DNA of 64,000 nt from Bacillota bacterium (lineage in GTDB: Bacteria > Bacillota > Clostridia > Acetivibrionales > JAEZXR01). How positions within the stretch are numbered: position 1 is the stretch's first letter; each line of letters starts with the position of its first letter. The position numbers and the translations under genes are program-made. This document shows positions 38,301-49,200 of the stretch, in pieces. The notes beneath the pieces are model-generated. The model was not told the DNA's origin and ran no database searches. It saw nothing but the letters and a program-made list of their open reading frames with translations. The stretch covers positions 85,225 to 149,224 of the forward strand of contig JAEZXR010000105.1 of assembly GCA_023419605.1 (NCBI GenBank), read 5' to 3'.

Positions 38301-38673
38301 AAAAGCCAATATCACCTATGGCAGTTCCTTACAGGTCATAGAAGAATACGGAAGCATAGGCAGCGAGGCACTGGCCTATATGAAAATCAAGGACACGGAC
38401 CATGGACTTGCCGGAAAATATGCACTGCACCCGGCCATTTTGGAGGGAGCTTTTCAGGTAGCTGTAACGGCTGCAGCGGAAAGCCCGGATTACAAGCTTT
38501 CGGCGGTAGGCGGGATCGTATCCTATGGCAAATTCCCTGACAATTGCTATATTTATGCGTACTGCAAAGACAATACGGACGGAAATACGGAGGAAATCAT
38601 TTTTGATATTGATGTTTCAAACGATGCGGGAGAGGTTTTTCTAAAACTGGAAAACGTTATCCTTTCCAGATAA
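35392..38673 (+). CDS. Trans-AT polyketide synthase: ACP-KS-DH*
   Basis: 1093 residues; GGAGGAG lies 8 bases before the ATG, and 66 bases separate it from the previous gene. Domains: ACP10 (35460-35725; LGLESS, Glu instead of Asp before the Ser); Ser/Pro/Glu-rich tether; KS8 (35990-37280; DTMCSSA, EAHGTGT, VGHLE intact); linker without insert (37330-37800); DH7* (37855-38670), which lacks the catalytic His (NEYLLNG) and has Glu for Asp (LLHPAILEG-type site). No KR, so the beta-keto group should stay. Like the protein before it, it ends directly after an inactive DH, and its ACP is the first domain of the next protein. No 4-helix-type docking segment is seen at either end. Confidence 0.92.
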   Translation: MEKGITMTNGKPNYNGLEKEMNREELYNWIQEFLVYIIAGKIGQSPDELSPATNFDELGLESSTVAEFNTELEKMLPNVSKIILFENRNIKELAQYLVKNHGQELTEIMDKGGMGLELAEEREPAPAVPEKSGERGDSSGSPNRALPEEERLDRVLLQNSSLEETDGWEEMKPIRERRKSSAASPAAKRNIRAEIPSSTGDIAIIGVSGRYPLANSLEEFWENLVQGKDCITEIPAERWDWRKEYDPKKGKANKVFSKWGGFIEDVDKFDAMFFGMTPMDAEGTDPQERIFLEVAHQALEDAGHTRTSLKDKKVGVFVGVMYSHYSVIGAEESIRGNYMALNSLHGSIANRVSYYFNFNGPSIALDTMCSSALTALYLACTSIKAGDCDMAVVGGVNLTLHPDKYRFLCGGKLASSEGKCRAFGEGGDGYVPGEGVGAIVIKPLEKAMTDGDPVYAVIKGIAVNHGGRTNGYTVPDPNAQAALISSALAKSGVDPRTISYVEAHGTGTPLGDPIEITGLTKAYREYTKDSQFCPIGSVKANVGHLESAAGIVAVTKVLLQMKYRKLVPSILSNITNPNINFADSPFYIQQNVSPWKKPVIEENGIKKEYPRRVGISSFGAGGSNSHLILEELERPQDVYGDGAAKQQIIVLSARSEERLKVYAGKMAEFLEKVMKDGSAANIGLANLAYTLQAGREAMEERLAMVVSSLEQAKDGLKAFCLGNKKIKDFYRGKAGKSESTLWFDGEEGEVYIKAVMDGKKLGKIAQLWVTGIQVDWEILHAGKKPVKVSLPTYPFEKRRCWPTEVNGTLVGDITAFWEKGLHPLIDANISTLEEQCYSKSMDENTPFSNEYLLNGTPVLSPSLCMEMAWAAAALSTKRSRVMKLYEFEMPERYTVGSLPESLCISLFPEGEGVGFELRPLKEEEAAFCFGKIQLGEGTPSEVKLQALDIGELAGRCGMKPVKDEFYGRFSKANITYGSSLQVIEEYGSIGSEALAYMKIKDTDHGLAGKYALHPAILEGAFQVAVTAAAESPDYKLSAVGGIVSYGKFPDNCYIYAYCKDNTDGNTEEIIFDIDVSNDAGEVFLKLENVILSR

Positions 38674-38733
38674 ATGCCACACTTGCGCTACGACCAAACT
38701 TTACTGCGTTACATACGAGAGGAGAGATTTCGG

Positions 38734-41700
38734 ATGTCTACCCAACCCAGGGAAGTACCAAGCAATAACCCGGAGCCTGAGAGCATTGGAGCAAATGTTG
38801 AGGGTCTCAGGGAAAAGACGGAAGGCTATTTGAAGAAGCTGCTGTATAAAACTGCGAAGATAAGGCCGGATGAAATAAATATGAAGGAACCGTTCCAACA
38901 GTATGGATTTGATTCCAGAATTGCGATGGCTATCAACAATGAACTGGAGGGAGACTTCGGGGAATTACCTAAGACACTGCTCTTTGAATACTCCACATTG
39001 GAAGAGCTGACTTCGTATTTCGTGGAAAACCATCCAGAGGTTTTACGTAAGAAGTTTAAAAATGAAATGGATAAAAATCAGCGGAAACCGGCAGCTGCTG
39101 AAACACCGGCCGTCACTGCGGCAGTTTTGGAGAGCGGACCCGATGGCAGACAGCCTGTCCCGGTAAAGGAAAGCAGGTTTGCACGTTCCAGGTTTGGTAG
39201 AACGGCAGCGCCTCAGGTAACGGAACTGGCAGGCGGGAACGGTAAAGTAGCCATCATCGGCTTGAGCGGAAGGTATCCGGGAGCGGACGATCTGGATGAA
39301 TTCTGGGAGAATTTGAAACAGGGAAAGGATTGTATCACCGAAATTCCTGCCGAGCGCTGGGATTACAGGCAGTACTACGACCCTGACAAGGAGAAGCTGG
39401 GAAAGAGCTGCAGCAAATGGGGTGGCTTTATTAAGGGCATCGATAAATTCGATCCCATGTTTTTCAACATCTCACCGGTGGAGGCAAACCTGGTGGATCC
39501 CCAGGAAAGAATTTTCCTGCAGACGGCGTGGCATACCCTGGAGGATGCAGGCTATACAAAGGAAAAGCTCGGCGAATACAAGGTAGGAGTTTATGTGGGG
39601 GCCACCTTCGGGCTGTACCAGTTGTTTGACGCAGAAATGGATGGAAAACCGGTGGCTCATATTAACATGCACTCGTCCATCGCGAACCGTGTTTCCTATT
39701 TCCTTAACCTGCACGGTCCCAGCATGGCCATTGATACCATGTGCTCTTCCTCCCTTACGGCCCTGCACCTTGCCTGTGAGAGCATACGGAGCGGAGAAAC
39801 CGATATGGCGCTGGTGGGCGGTGTAAATGCAAACATACATCCCAAACGCTATATTCATGCGAGCCAGAGCAAATTCTTCTCTACCGAAGGAAAATGCAGA
39901 GCCTTCGGAGAAGGCGGCGACGGCTTTGTTATCGGGGAAGGCGTAGGCGCCGTACTGGTGAAATCCTTTGATAAGGCCGTAAAAGACGGTGACCATATCT
40001 ATGGAGTAATACTTTCCACCGCCATCAACCATGGCGGCAAGGCAAACGGGTACACGGTACCCAACCCTAACGCCCAAGGGGTGATGATCTCCGATGCTCT
40101 CAGAAAGGCAGGCATAAACCCCCGGACTCTCAGTTATATAGAAGCCCACGGGACCGGAACTTCTCTGGGGGACCCTATCGAGATTGCCGGGCTTATGAAA
40201 GCCTTTGGAGAATACACCAGCGAAAAGCAGTACTGTTCCATTGGCTCCGTAAAAGCCAATATCGGGCATCTTGAACCGGCCGCAGGCATTGCCGGACTCA
40301 CCAAGGTGCTGCTGCAAATGAAGCACAAAAAGCTTGTGCCGTCCATACTGTCGGAAAAGCTGAACCCTGCCGTCAATTTTAAGGAATCGGCATTTTACGT
40401 GCAGCATGCGTACGAAGACTGGAAGCAGCCCGTGATCCTTGAAGACGGAAAGGAAAAAACCTTCCCGCGGCGTGCAGGCGTGAGTTCTTTTGGCGCCGGC
40501 GGTTCAAACGGGCACGTTATTATAGAAGAATATGACCATGGAGTAAAGCCTGCACAAACTCAGTATGCGGACACGAGTGTCATGGTTCTCTCCGCCAAAA
40601 GCGAGAAAAAGCTGAAGGAGTACGCAGTGAACCTGCTCCGGTTTATTGAGAAATCGGAAACTACCCGCAGAGAGGTAGTCGTTGACAGGGAAGGACTGCT
40701 GCAGGACATAAATCATGAACTGCGCAATACCTCCGCCGAAATCCTCCAGATGGAGTATGAGGATATTGATGGAGAAGTAAGTGTGGAAGAGTGCGGCTTT
40801 GACCCGTTGAAGTTCAACCGGCTTCTGGAAGCGGTGAACGCAAAGTACGGGATTGATTTGAAACCTTCATTTTCCAATACCCTTACTTCGCTGGTGCAGA
40901 TGGGGTCCCATATTTTGGATGGGCACAGTGCTTTGATGGAGGAATTCTATCCGCACCGCAAAAAGGAAAGAATCATCGGTGATGTCCAATATTCCGTAGC
41001 ACTGCCGGATTTGGCCTATACGCTTCAGGTAGGAAGGGAAGCCATGGAGTACAGGCTCGCCGTACTTGTGTCAAATGTGGATGAATTCAGGAAAAAACTG
41101 AAGGAATTCTCCGAGGGGGTAAAGGACAACGAAAACCTTTACACCGGCAGTACTAAATCAAGCAGGGATAAGGTGGATCTTCTGGTGGAAGGCAAAGAAG
41201 GGGAAGAGTTCCTGAAGATTGTGGTAAGCCAGGGCAAGCTGGATAAAATTGCACAGCTCTGGGTCATGGGATTCACTATCGAGTGGAAAAACCTCTACAC
41301 AGAGGGGGAATGCAGGCGTATATCCCTGCCGGTATATCCTTTTGAGGAAGAAAGCTATTGGCTGCCCAATGTAAGCAAGGAATGGCCTCAAAAAAGTTCC
41401 GGCGCTGCGGCAGGCAAGCTTCATCCCCTGATCGGAAGCAATACCTCCAGTATGAAGGAACAATGCTTCAGTACCCGGTTTACGGGGAGTGAATTTTACC
41501 TGACAGACTATGTGCTTGCAGGAAATAAGATGCTGCCACCGGCTGCCTGCCTGGAGATGTTCCGGACTGCTGCCCAGCTTTGGAGTGAGAAAAAGATTGT
41601 ATCCCTCAAGAATATTGTATGGGCAGGGGGAGCAGCCTATGACAGGACTCCGGAAGAAGCAAGGATTGCCCTATACCCCTCGGGAGATATTTTAAAATGT

Positions 41701-44700
41701 GAAGTGCGGCTCATAACCGGTCATTCGGTGGCTTCGTTTTCACAGGCTGAAATTGTGCTCGACGGTGAGGCTGGTCCGGCAGCGAGCCTTGATATAAAAA
41801 GCATTCAAAGCAAATGCAGCGAGAGCATCTCCGTAGACGGCTTTTATACAAAGACGGGCAGTGTCCTCTCCTACGGTAAGGAGCTGAAGGCTATAAATGG
41901 CCTCTATAGAACGGAAGGCCAGGTGCTGGCGCATCTTATCCTTCCTGAAGCACTGGCGGCGGATGCCGGAGAATATGTATTGCATCCGGCCTTGCTGGAG
42001 AGTGTATTGGCCGCAGCCAGGGTGCTGTGTGAAGAAGTTGAACCCGGCTCCCTCTATTTGCCTCATACGATGGAACAAATGAGCCTTCATGGGGCTTTGA
42101 CAGGCGAATGCTATGTACTCCTGTCTGTAAGGCGGAATGCTCCTAAAGGGCTCAGCGGGGTTTTGGACGTGGTAATAGCCAATGCTGCGGGAAAATCCAT
42201 TGCAATACTGAAGGGGCTGGTTTTAAAGAAGGAAAGCTTTGCATACTTTGAAGCGGCAAAGGTGGAGGAGGAAGCAGCAAGCACGCTGTATTACGGGAAT
42301 TCATGGGTGAAGCGCAATGCAGGTATCGGGACAAAAGCTGCTGCTTCCGGCGGCACCGTTATCAGCTTTGAGAGCGGCTACAGCTTGAAAAACGAACTCG
42401 ATTCTTTGAAAAAGGTTATTTCGGTACGGCAGGGCCACGGCTTTAGAGCGGTGGGCGCAGACGCCTATGAAATCGATCCTGCCTATCAGGAAGATTATAT
42501 AAAGTTATTTGAAGAAATAAAAAAACAATACGGGAAAGTGGAAGCTATTGTACATATGTGGCAGGCAGACGGGGATGGCACCGTAAAGGACGAACTGATT
42601 TACGGCAAAGTCTTGAAGGGGAAGCTTCAACGGGGAATCGATTCCATGTTCTATATCGTCAATGCTGTAGTAAAGTCCAGAATTCAATGGGATTCCCGTT
42701 TTATAGCCGTAGGCAATAATTATGCGTACGGACCGGGCCCCTTTGATGAAGCCGTCGTAGGATTTTCCAGGTCTCTGAAAATCCTATTCCCCGATATTTC
42801 ATTTACGGCCATCTACGGAGAGTATGGCAATGGCAGGTCGGACGAAGGTGCAAAGGCAGCGGTGCTGGAGCTGGGAGCGGAGCGCGCAAATGCCGCTGAA
42901 GAGGTCCGGTATGTTGAAGGCGAAAGATATGTTAAGGAATACAGACATATAAAGCTTGATTCCAGTATCCCATTGGAGTTGAAAGAGAAAGGAACTTACA
43001 TAATAACCGGAGGTATAGGGGCCTTGGGAATAATCTTTGCCGGCTTCCTGGGAGAACGGCTTGGAGCAAGGCTGGCTTTGGTAGGAAGGTCCGCCCTTGA
43101 CGGCAAAAGGGAGAAGGCATTGGAAAAGCTCAGGGATGCGGGTTATGAAGCAGTATATTACCAGGCGGACGTTGGCAGCCTGGAAGATATGGAGAAGGTG
43201 GTTTCGGATGTCCGGCAGCGCTTTGGCAGCATCAACGGAGTCCTTCATACGGCAGGCATCGTAAGTGACAAGTTCATCGTACAGAAAAGTATAAATGATT
43301 TTCACAATATAATGAAGCCCAAAATCAACGGAACCCTGGTCCTTGACCATGTTACAAGAAATGACGACATTGAGCTGTTTGCACTGTTCTCTTCCACCTC
43401 TTCCATTTTGGGTGACTTCGGGCAGTGCGACTATGCAGTAGGGAACCGTTTCCTTGACGGATATGCCGGCTACAGGGAAGCGCTGAGGAAGCGGTCTTTG
43501 AGAAAAGGCAGGACTCTTTCCATCAATTGGCCTCTCTGGAAAGAGGGGGGAATGCATCTGGGGGATAAGACCGAAGCGGCGTATCTTGCATCCTCCGGCA
43601 TGGATTATCTGCATACTGAAAACGGAATCAAGGTATTTGAAGAGATATTGGCCAGTGAATATAACTCGGTTATGGCCATTGTCGGAAGTAAATCCAAAAT
43701 CGACAAGGTTGTACAAATAACAGGAGAAAAGGCTGTAAAACCTGTCGAACCATCCCGGGGGCTCCAGGACGCTTCAAGAGTTTCAAAACAGGTCAGGCCC
43801 GTGAAAAAAGCAGTGCGAGAGGTTTCGCAAAACTCCGCAATGCCCATGGAAGCCAGGGTGGAAGAGGAATTGAGGTCGGTGATCTCCGGGCTTTTAGGGA
43901 TCCCCGCTGAAAAAATTGATGCCACGGAAAACTTCGGTAACTTTGGTTTTGATTCGGTATCCATTAAGGCTTTTTCCGATCGGATCAGCAGCCTTTACAC
44001 CATTGATATCAAACCCATGGAACTATTTGATAATAGCAGTCTTCAAAGCCTTACCGCCTACCTTCTGAAGGAAAGTGAGGCTGCAGTGAAGAGTTATTAC
44101 GGAGTTCCGGGTGCAGTGGAGGCGGGGGAAGCGGACGAAGCTGCGGAAGAAATACAGGAGTATCCGGAACCGGCTGTAGAAATGACAAGGTATGGAGATC
44201 TTGAATCCCTGGAAAGCCGCTTTGCAGCTTCAATGCCCTTTTATGGCACGACAGGCAGCGCACCGGGCTCCAGCAAGGAACCGGTAGCCATTATCGGGGT
44301 ATCTGCCATGCTGCCCGGCTCCAAGGACTTGAATGATTTCTGGGAAAATCTACGGGCACAAAAGGATCTTGTTACGGAAATACCTTCCACCCGATGGGAC
44401 TGGAAACATTATTACGGAGGGGACATAACGGATAAAAACAAAGTGAACTCAAAATGGGGGAGCTTTATTGAGGATGTAGACAAGTTTGACCCCCGGTTTT
44501 TCAATATCACGCAAAAGGAAGCAGAGTTTATGGACCCCCAGCACAGGCTTTTCCTTCAGGTGTCCTGGAAGGCCATTGAAGATGCCGGATACAAGGCCTC
44601 TGCGTTTTCAGGAAAAAATGTGGGCGTGTTCGCGGGGGTACAGTATAACGATTATCAGGATATCATCACCGGTCTTGGCGAGGCCCATGCGATGATGGGA

Positions 44701-46284
44701 ACCGGAAATACGCACTGCATGCTTCCCAACAGGGTTTCCTACCTGTTAAACCTCAAGGGTCCGAGCGAAGCGATCCATACGGCATGCTCCAGCAGCCTGG
44801 TGGCAATCCATCATGCGGTTGTCTCCATCCAGAGCGGTGAGAGCGAGCTGGCACTGGCAGGAGGAATATCTCTCATGCTTACTCCTTCGGTATATGTAGC
44901 AGCAGGCAAGCTCGGCATCATATCCTCCGACGGCAGGTGCAAAACCTTCGACAAAAGTGCAAACGGCTACGTGAAGGGGGAAGGTGTGGGTGTTGTACTT
45001 TTGAAGCCGCTGCATAAAGCTATTGAAGATAAGGACTATATCTATGCAGTGATCAAATCAGCGGCGGTAAACCATGGGGGTAAAGCCAATTCCTTGACGG
45101 CACCCAATTCGGCAGCTCAAGCCGATTTGCTGATAAAAGCATACCAGGAGGCAGGCGTTGATCCGGATACGGTTACCCACATAGAAGCCCATGGTACGGG
45201 TACGGAGCTGGGAGACCCCGTAGAAATCGAGGGCCTGAAAAAGGCTTTCGATGAGCTTTTTGCAAGGAAGAATACCGCATTCTCGGGGAAACCGTACTGT
45301 GCCCTGGGCACCGTCAAGACCAACATCGGACACCTGGAGCCTGCGGCGGGAGTCGCGGGAGTCATCAAGGTGCTGCTGGCAATGAAAAACGGGATGATAC
45401 CGGGAATACTCCACTTCAAGGAAGTGAACCCCTATATTGATTTGAAAAACACACCCTTTTATATCGCTGACAAGACACAGTATTGGAAAAGGCTCACCGA
45501 CAGCAGCGGGAAGGCTGTCCCCAGAAGGGCCGGGGTAAGCTCCTTCGGGTTCGGCGGTTCCAATTCCCATGTTGTTCTGGAAGAGTTTGAAAATGATTGT
45601 TTGGAAAGGTCCGGCGAGAAGGGGGAAGAAAGGCTTTTCATACTCTCTGCAAAAAGTGCTGACAGGCTGAAGGAATATGCTGTAAATCTTTTGGAGTTCC
45701 TTGAAAAACATGCCCATGTAAAAATTGAGGAAGAAGGCCTGGATTCCAGGATTAGCCTGGCAAGTATCGCCTACACTCTCCAGATGGGGCGTGAGGAAAT
45801 GGCAGAAAGGCTTGCCATAAAATCATCAAGCTTTGAAGAGCTGAAGGACAAACTTTTACGCTTCAGTCAAGGAGAAAACGGAATCGCAGGACTTTATGCA
45901 GGAAGGGTCCAAGGAAAGAAAATCGGAAAAGACGCCCAGGAGAATAACAACTCCTTACGGGAAAAGGTAGGGGAAGCACTGGCAGCCGGCAGGCTGGAGG
46001 AACTTGCAGGGCTATGGGTCACGGGGGAATACATTGACTGGAAAGCTCTGTACGGTGGCGATGTACCGGTGCGTGCGCCGCTGCCCACGTATCCCTTTGC
46101 GAAGGAAAGATACTGGGTCGAAGGCAGGCTTCCCGCACACAGAACGGTGGAGGCTCCAACGGAAGAAACCGCCCCGGACAGTGAAAAAGATTCATTGCTT
46201 GTGGAAATATTAAGGCAGCTTGAAACCGGTGAACTGGATATAGAAAATGCAGATCAATTGACGGAGGAGATTCTCAATGGATAG
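38734..46284 (+). CDS. Trans-AT polyketide synthase: ACP / KS-DH*-KR-ACP / KS
   Basis: The frame opens with an ATG at 38674 abutting the previous stop, but the ATG at 38734 has a proper RBS (GAGGAGAG, 38719-38726), so I start there (2516 residues). Domains: ACP11 (38808-39057); KS9 (39245-40540); ACP-like insert; linker (40995-41370); DH8* (41420-42240), whose His is Tyr (TDYVLAGNKMLP) and whose Asp site is Glu-Ser; KR6 (42270-43690; Ser/Tyr/Asn intact, VSD, B-type); ACP12 (43850-44100); KS10 (44275-45600; HTACSSS); linker (45755-46130); C-terminal docking segment (46190-46281). With DH8 inactive the module should leave a beta-hydroxyl. The start of the next gene overlaps the stop by 8 bases. 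Confidence 0.93.
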   Translation: MSTQPREVPSNNPEPESIGANVEGLREKTEGYLKKLLYKTAKIRPDEINMKEPFQQYGFDSRIAMAINNELEGDFGELPKTLLFEYSTLEELTSYFVENHPEVLRKKFKNEMDKNQRKPAAAETPAVTAAVLESGPDGRQPVPVKESRFARSRFGRTAAPQVTELAGGNGKVAIIGLSGRYPGADDLDEFWENLKQGKDCITEIPAERWDYRQYYDPDKEKLGKSCSKWGGFIKGIDKFDPMFFNISPVEANLVDPQERIFLQTAWHTLEDAGYTKEKLGEYKVGVYVGATFGLYQLFDAEMDGKPVAHINMHSSIANRVSYFLNLHGPSMAIDTMCSSSLTALHLACESIRSGETDMALVGGVNANIHPKRYIHASQSKFFSTEGKCRAFGEGGDGFVIGEGVGAVLVKSFDKAVKDGDHIYGVILSTAINHGGKANGYTVPNPNAQGVMISDALRKAGINPRTLSYIEAHGTGTSLGDPIEIAGLMKAFGEYTSEKQYCSIGSVKANIGHLEPAAGIAGLTKVLLQMKHKKLVPSILSEKLNPAVNFKESAFYVQHAYEDWKQPVILEDGKEKTFPRRAGVSSFGAGGSNGHVIIEEYDHGVKPAQTQYADTSVMVLSAKSEKKLKEYAVNLLRFIEKSETTRREVVVDREGLLQDINHELRNTSAEILQMEYEDIDGEVSVEECGFDPLKFNRLLEAVNAKYGIDLKPSFSNTLTSLVQMGSHILDGHSALMEEFYPHRKKERIIGDVQYSVALPDLAYTLQVGREAMEYRLAVLVSNVDEFRKKLKEFSEGVKDNENLYTGSTKSSRDKVDLLVEGKEGEEFLKIVVSQGKLDKIAQLWVMGFTIEWKNLYTEGECRRISLPVYPFEEESYWLPNVSKEWPQKSSGAAAGKLHPLIGSNTSSMKEQCFSTRFTGSEFYLTDYVLAGNKMLPPAACLEMFRTAAQLWSEKKIVSLKNIVWAGGAAYDRTPEEARIALYPSGDILKCEVRLITGHSVASFSQAEIVLDGEAGPAASLDIKSIQSKCSESISVDGFYTKTGSVLSYGKELKAINGLYRTEGQVLAHLILPEALAADAGEYVLHPALLESVLAAARVLCEEVEPGSLYLPHTMEQMSLHGALTGECYVLLSVRRNAPKGLSGVLDVVIANAAGKSIAILKGLVLKKESFAYFEAAKVEEEAASTLYYGNSWVKRNAGIGTKAAASGGTVISFESGYSLKNELDSLKKVISVRQGHGFRAVGADAYEIDPAYQEDYIKLFEEIKKQYGKVEAIVHMWQADGDGTVKDELIYGKVLKGKLQRGIDSMFYIVNAVVKSRIQWDSRFIAVGNNYAYGPGPFDEAVVGFSRSLKILFPDISFTAIYGEYGNGRSDEGAKAAVLELGAERANAAEEVRYVEGERYVKEYRHIKLDSSIPLELKEKGTYIITGGIGALGIIFAGFLGERLGARLALVGRSALDGKREKALEKLRDAGYEAVYYQADVGSLEDMEKVVSDVRQRFGSINGVLHTAGIVSDKFIVQKSINDFHNIMKPKINGTLVLDHVTRNDDIELFALFSSTSSILGDFGQCDYAVGNRFLDGYAGYREALRKRSLRKGRTLSINWPLWKEGGMHLGDKTEAAYLASSGMDYLHTENGIKVFEEILASEYNSVMAIVGSKSKIDKVVQITGEKAVKPVEPSRGLQDASRVSKQVRPVKKAVREVSQNSAMPMEARVEEELRSVISGLLGIPAEKIDATENFGNFGFDSVSIKAFSDRISSLYTIDIKPMELFDNSSLQSLTAYLLKESEAAVKSYYGVPGAVEAGEADEAAEEIQEYPEPAVEMTRYGDLESLESRFAASMPFYGTTGSAPGSSKEPVAIIGVSAMLPGSKDLNDFWENLRAQKDLVTEIPSTRWDWKHYYGGDITDKNKVNSKWGSFIEDVDKFDPRFFNITQKEAEFMDPQHRLFLQVSWKAIEDAGYKASAFSGKNVGVFAGVQYNDYQDIITGLGEAHAMMGTGNTHCMLPNRVSYLLNLKGPSEAIHTACSSSLVAIHHAVVSIQSGESELALAGGISLMLTPSVYVAAGKLGIISSDGRCKTFDKSANGYVKGEGVGVVLLKPLHKAIEDKDYIYAVIKSAAVNHGGKANSLTAPNSAAQADLLIKAYQEAGVDPDTVTHIEAHGTGTELGDPVEIEGLKKAFDELFARKNTAFSGKPYCALGTVKTNIGHLEPAAGVAGVIKVLLAMKNGMIPGILHFKEVNPYIDLKNTPFYIADKTQYWKRLTDSSGKAVPRRAGVSSFGFGGSNSHVVLEEFENDCLERSGEKGEERLFILSAKSADRLKEYAVNLLEFLEKHAHVKIEEEGLDSRISLASIAYTLQMGREEMAERLAIKSSSFEELKDKLLRFSQGENGIAGLYAGRVQGKKIGKDAQENNNSLREKVGEALAAGRLEELAGLWVTGEYIDWKALYGGDVPVRAPLPTYPFAKERYWVEGRLPAHRTVEAPTEETAPDSEKDSLLVEILRQLETGELDIENADQLTEEILNG
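40672..40958 (+). other. psiACP4: Ser-less ACP-like insert between KS9 and its flanking linker
   Basis: ACP-like segment with EECGFDPLKF at the attachment motif: Pro (codon 40804) replaces Ser, which would also disturb the start of ACP helix II. Same insertion point as the other four. Confidence 0.72.
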
Positions 46285-49200
46285 GAATATTGCTGATAAA
46301 AGGGAAATTCTTGAACTGGTAAAGCAGAAACGCCTGACATCGGAAGAAGCGTTACGGCTTTTGAAGGACAATGCGCAGTATAGCAACGGGACTGCCACTG
46401 AAAAAACGATAGAAGAGCATCCGGAAATCGTCATGTATTCAAGTTCATGGACGGAAGCGGGGCTTGCCGGTGACCGGAAGGCAGGAGGCCTGCAGGGGAA
46501 TATAGTGGTTTTCGATACAGACGGCAGTTTCTTTGTGCCTTACAAAACTCATATGAAGGGGATGGAAGGCCACAAAGGACAAATATCCGTTGTGAAGCCG
46601 GGCAAAGGCTTTGCAAATCACGGTGAAGGCCATTACGAAATAAACCCTCAAAATGCGGAAGAATACACCCTGCTTTTAAAAAGCCTGGAGGAAGAAAACA
46701 GATACCCCCAAGCCATTATCCATTTTTGGTCAAGAGAGGGCTGGGAAAATGGCGGTATGCTGCAGGAACTTCTTGACAGAGGCATTTATTCGCTGTTTTA
46801 CCTTTCGCAGGCACTTATGAGCAACAAGTCCAAACCGGAGGTACGCCTGATCTATGTTTATACAACCCGGGAAAAGGATATAAACCCTCAATATTCTGCT
46901 GTTGGCGCCTTTATAAAGACCGTCATTCTGGAGAATCCGAAATTCCTGTGGAAGGCGGCTGCTATTGACGAGGAAGGACTGGATTACCGGATTCTGCCCA
47001 AAATCCTTATGGATGAATTGGATGCACCGGCACAGGAGGACATTGAACTGTACTGGAAGCAGAATACCCGGTATGCAAAGCGCCTGGAGAATTATAACGG
47101 AACAAGGGCGGAGGGTCTCAGCATTAAACAGGGTGGGGTATACCTGATTACCGGGGGTCTCGGGGGCCTGGGATATCTCTTCGCTTTGTATCTGGCATCG
47201 AAAGCTGCCGTAAAGCTGGTATTAACGGGACGTTCGGAACCGGATGAAGAAAGTATGCAAAAAATCCGCGAGATAGAAGCCCTTGGCGCGGAAACGATTT
47301 ACATAAAGTCTGATGTGACCTCCAGGGAAAGTGTAGAAAGCTTGATAAACCAGGCCAGGGAAAAGTACGGGTACATCCATGGGGTGATCCACAGTGCCGG
47401 GGTTTATAGGAACGGTTTTATCATTAAAAAAACCAGAGAGGATTTTGAAGAGGTTCTTGCGCCGAAGGTGTACGGAACGGTATACCTCGATGAAGCATTA
47501 AAAGAGGAGGAGCTGGACTTCTTCGCATTGTTCTCTTCCACTTCGGCAGTTTCCGGAAAGGTGGGGCAGAGTGATTACTCCTATGCAAACAGTTACCTTG
47601 ATTCATTTGCCCTCCATAGGAATAAAAGGGTAGAAACCGGAAGCCGAAAAGGAAGGACGGTATCCATCAACTGGCCTTTTTGGGAAAAGGAAGGAATGGC
47701 GAGGGAGATCACTCCCGAGGAGCGGAGGATGTATGCGGAAAAGGCCGGCATAGAAGGTCTTCCGGCCGGGGAAGGAATAAAGGTTTTTGAGGATGCGGTT
47801 TTGAAGGGCGGAAGCTCCTCCTGTGTTGTATTCTACGGTTATAAAAACAGGATCAGGGACTACCTGGACAGCGTAATTTCAAATTCCGGCAAAAGGGACG
47901 GAGAGGAAAACGGCAGTGTTGATGCAGGGGTCTTGTACCAAAAGACCCAGGAACTGATCAAGGAGATGATTTCAAATGAAATCGGGACGCCGGCTGCAAA
48001 TATCGACCCCAGCATAAGCTTTGAAGAATTCGGAATCGACTCCATTATTATTAACCATTTCAATGCAGAAATGGAAAAGAAAATATCTTCTGTTTCAAAA
48101 ACCCTCCTTTTTGAGTATCCCAATATCAATGACCTGGCAGCCCATCTGGTAAAAGCCCATGAGCAGGAGCTTGTCCGCCTGTTCGGCCTGGACAGGAAGC
48201 CTGTGAAACCCGAGGTTCAGGTTAATAAACCGGTAAAACCTGCTGCTGTGCCGGTACGAAAGGATACTGTCAAGAGTATCCTTCCGCCGCAAAGGGAAAA
48301 AGCCGGGTATCAGGAGCTGCTGCAGGAGGATATCGCCATCATAGGGATCAGCGGGCGTTATCCGAAGGCAAACAACCTGGATGAATTGTGGGAAAACCTC
48401 AAGCTGGGCAGAAATTGTGTTACGGAAGTGCCTCTTGACCGATGGGACCACAGCGAATATTTTGATCCTGACCATGAAAGGGTTAAACCCGGCAAGACCT
48501 ATTGCAAATGGGGTGGCTTTATCGACGATGTTGATAAATTTGACCCCCTGTTTTTCAATATATCGCCCAGGGAAGCGGAGTATATGGACCCGCAGGAACG
48601 AGTCTTCCTGCAAATTGCCTGGGAGGCTATGGAAGACGCGGGCTATACCCGTGAACAGCTCAGAGAGGCCACAAACGGCGAAAAGGGCGCAAATGTCGGG
48701 GTGTTTGTGGGAACCACTACCTACCAGTACGAATTGCTGGGGATCGAAGAGTGGGGCAAAGGGAACATGGTGACTCCCATCTCCCATCCCTGGTCCATTT
48801 CCAACCGCGTATCCTATACCTTTAATTTTAACGGACCCAGCATACCTGTCGATACGGCCTGCTCCTCCAGCCTGTCCGCGCTGCATTACGCCTGCGAGAG
48901 CTTGAAGAAAGGCGAGTGCGGCATGGCCATAGCCGGTGGAGTCCATATGTATCTCCATCCCTATAAATATGTCTGCATGGCACAGATGGGAATGTTTTCA
49001 CCTACAGGCAGCTGCCGTACCTTCAGCAGCAGCGCTGACGGCTTTGTGCCGGGGGAGGGTGCAGGAGCGCTGCTCCTGAAGCCGTTACAGAAGGCCGTTG
49101 CAGAAGGCGATCATATTTATGCAGTAATAAAAGGAACTTCCGTAAACCACGGAGGAAAAACCAACGGCTATACAGTGCCCAATCCCAATGCCCAGGCCAG

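Noticed and set aside
38674..38733. ATG at 38674 as the start of the ACP-KS-DH-KR-ACP-KS gene
   Set aside because: It abuts the preceding stop without an RBS; ATG 38734 has a good RBS and the 20 extra residues match nothing.
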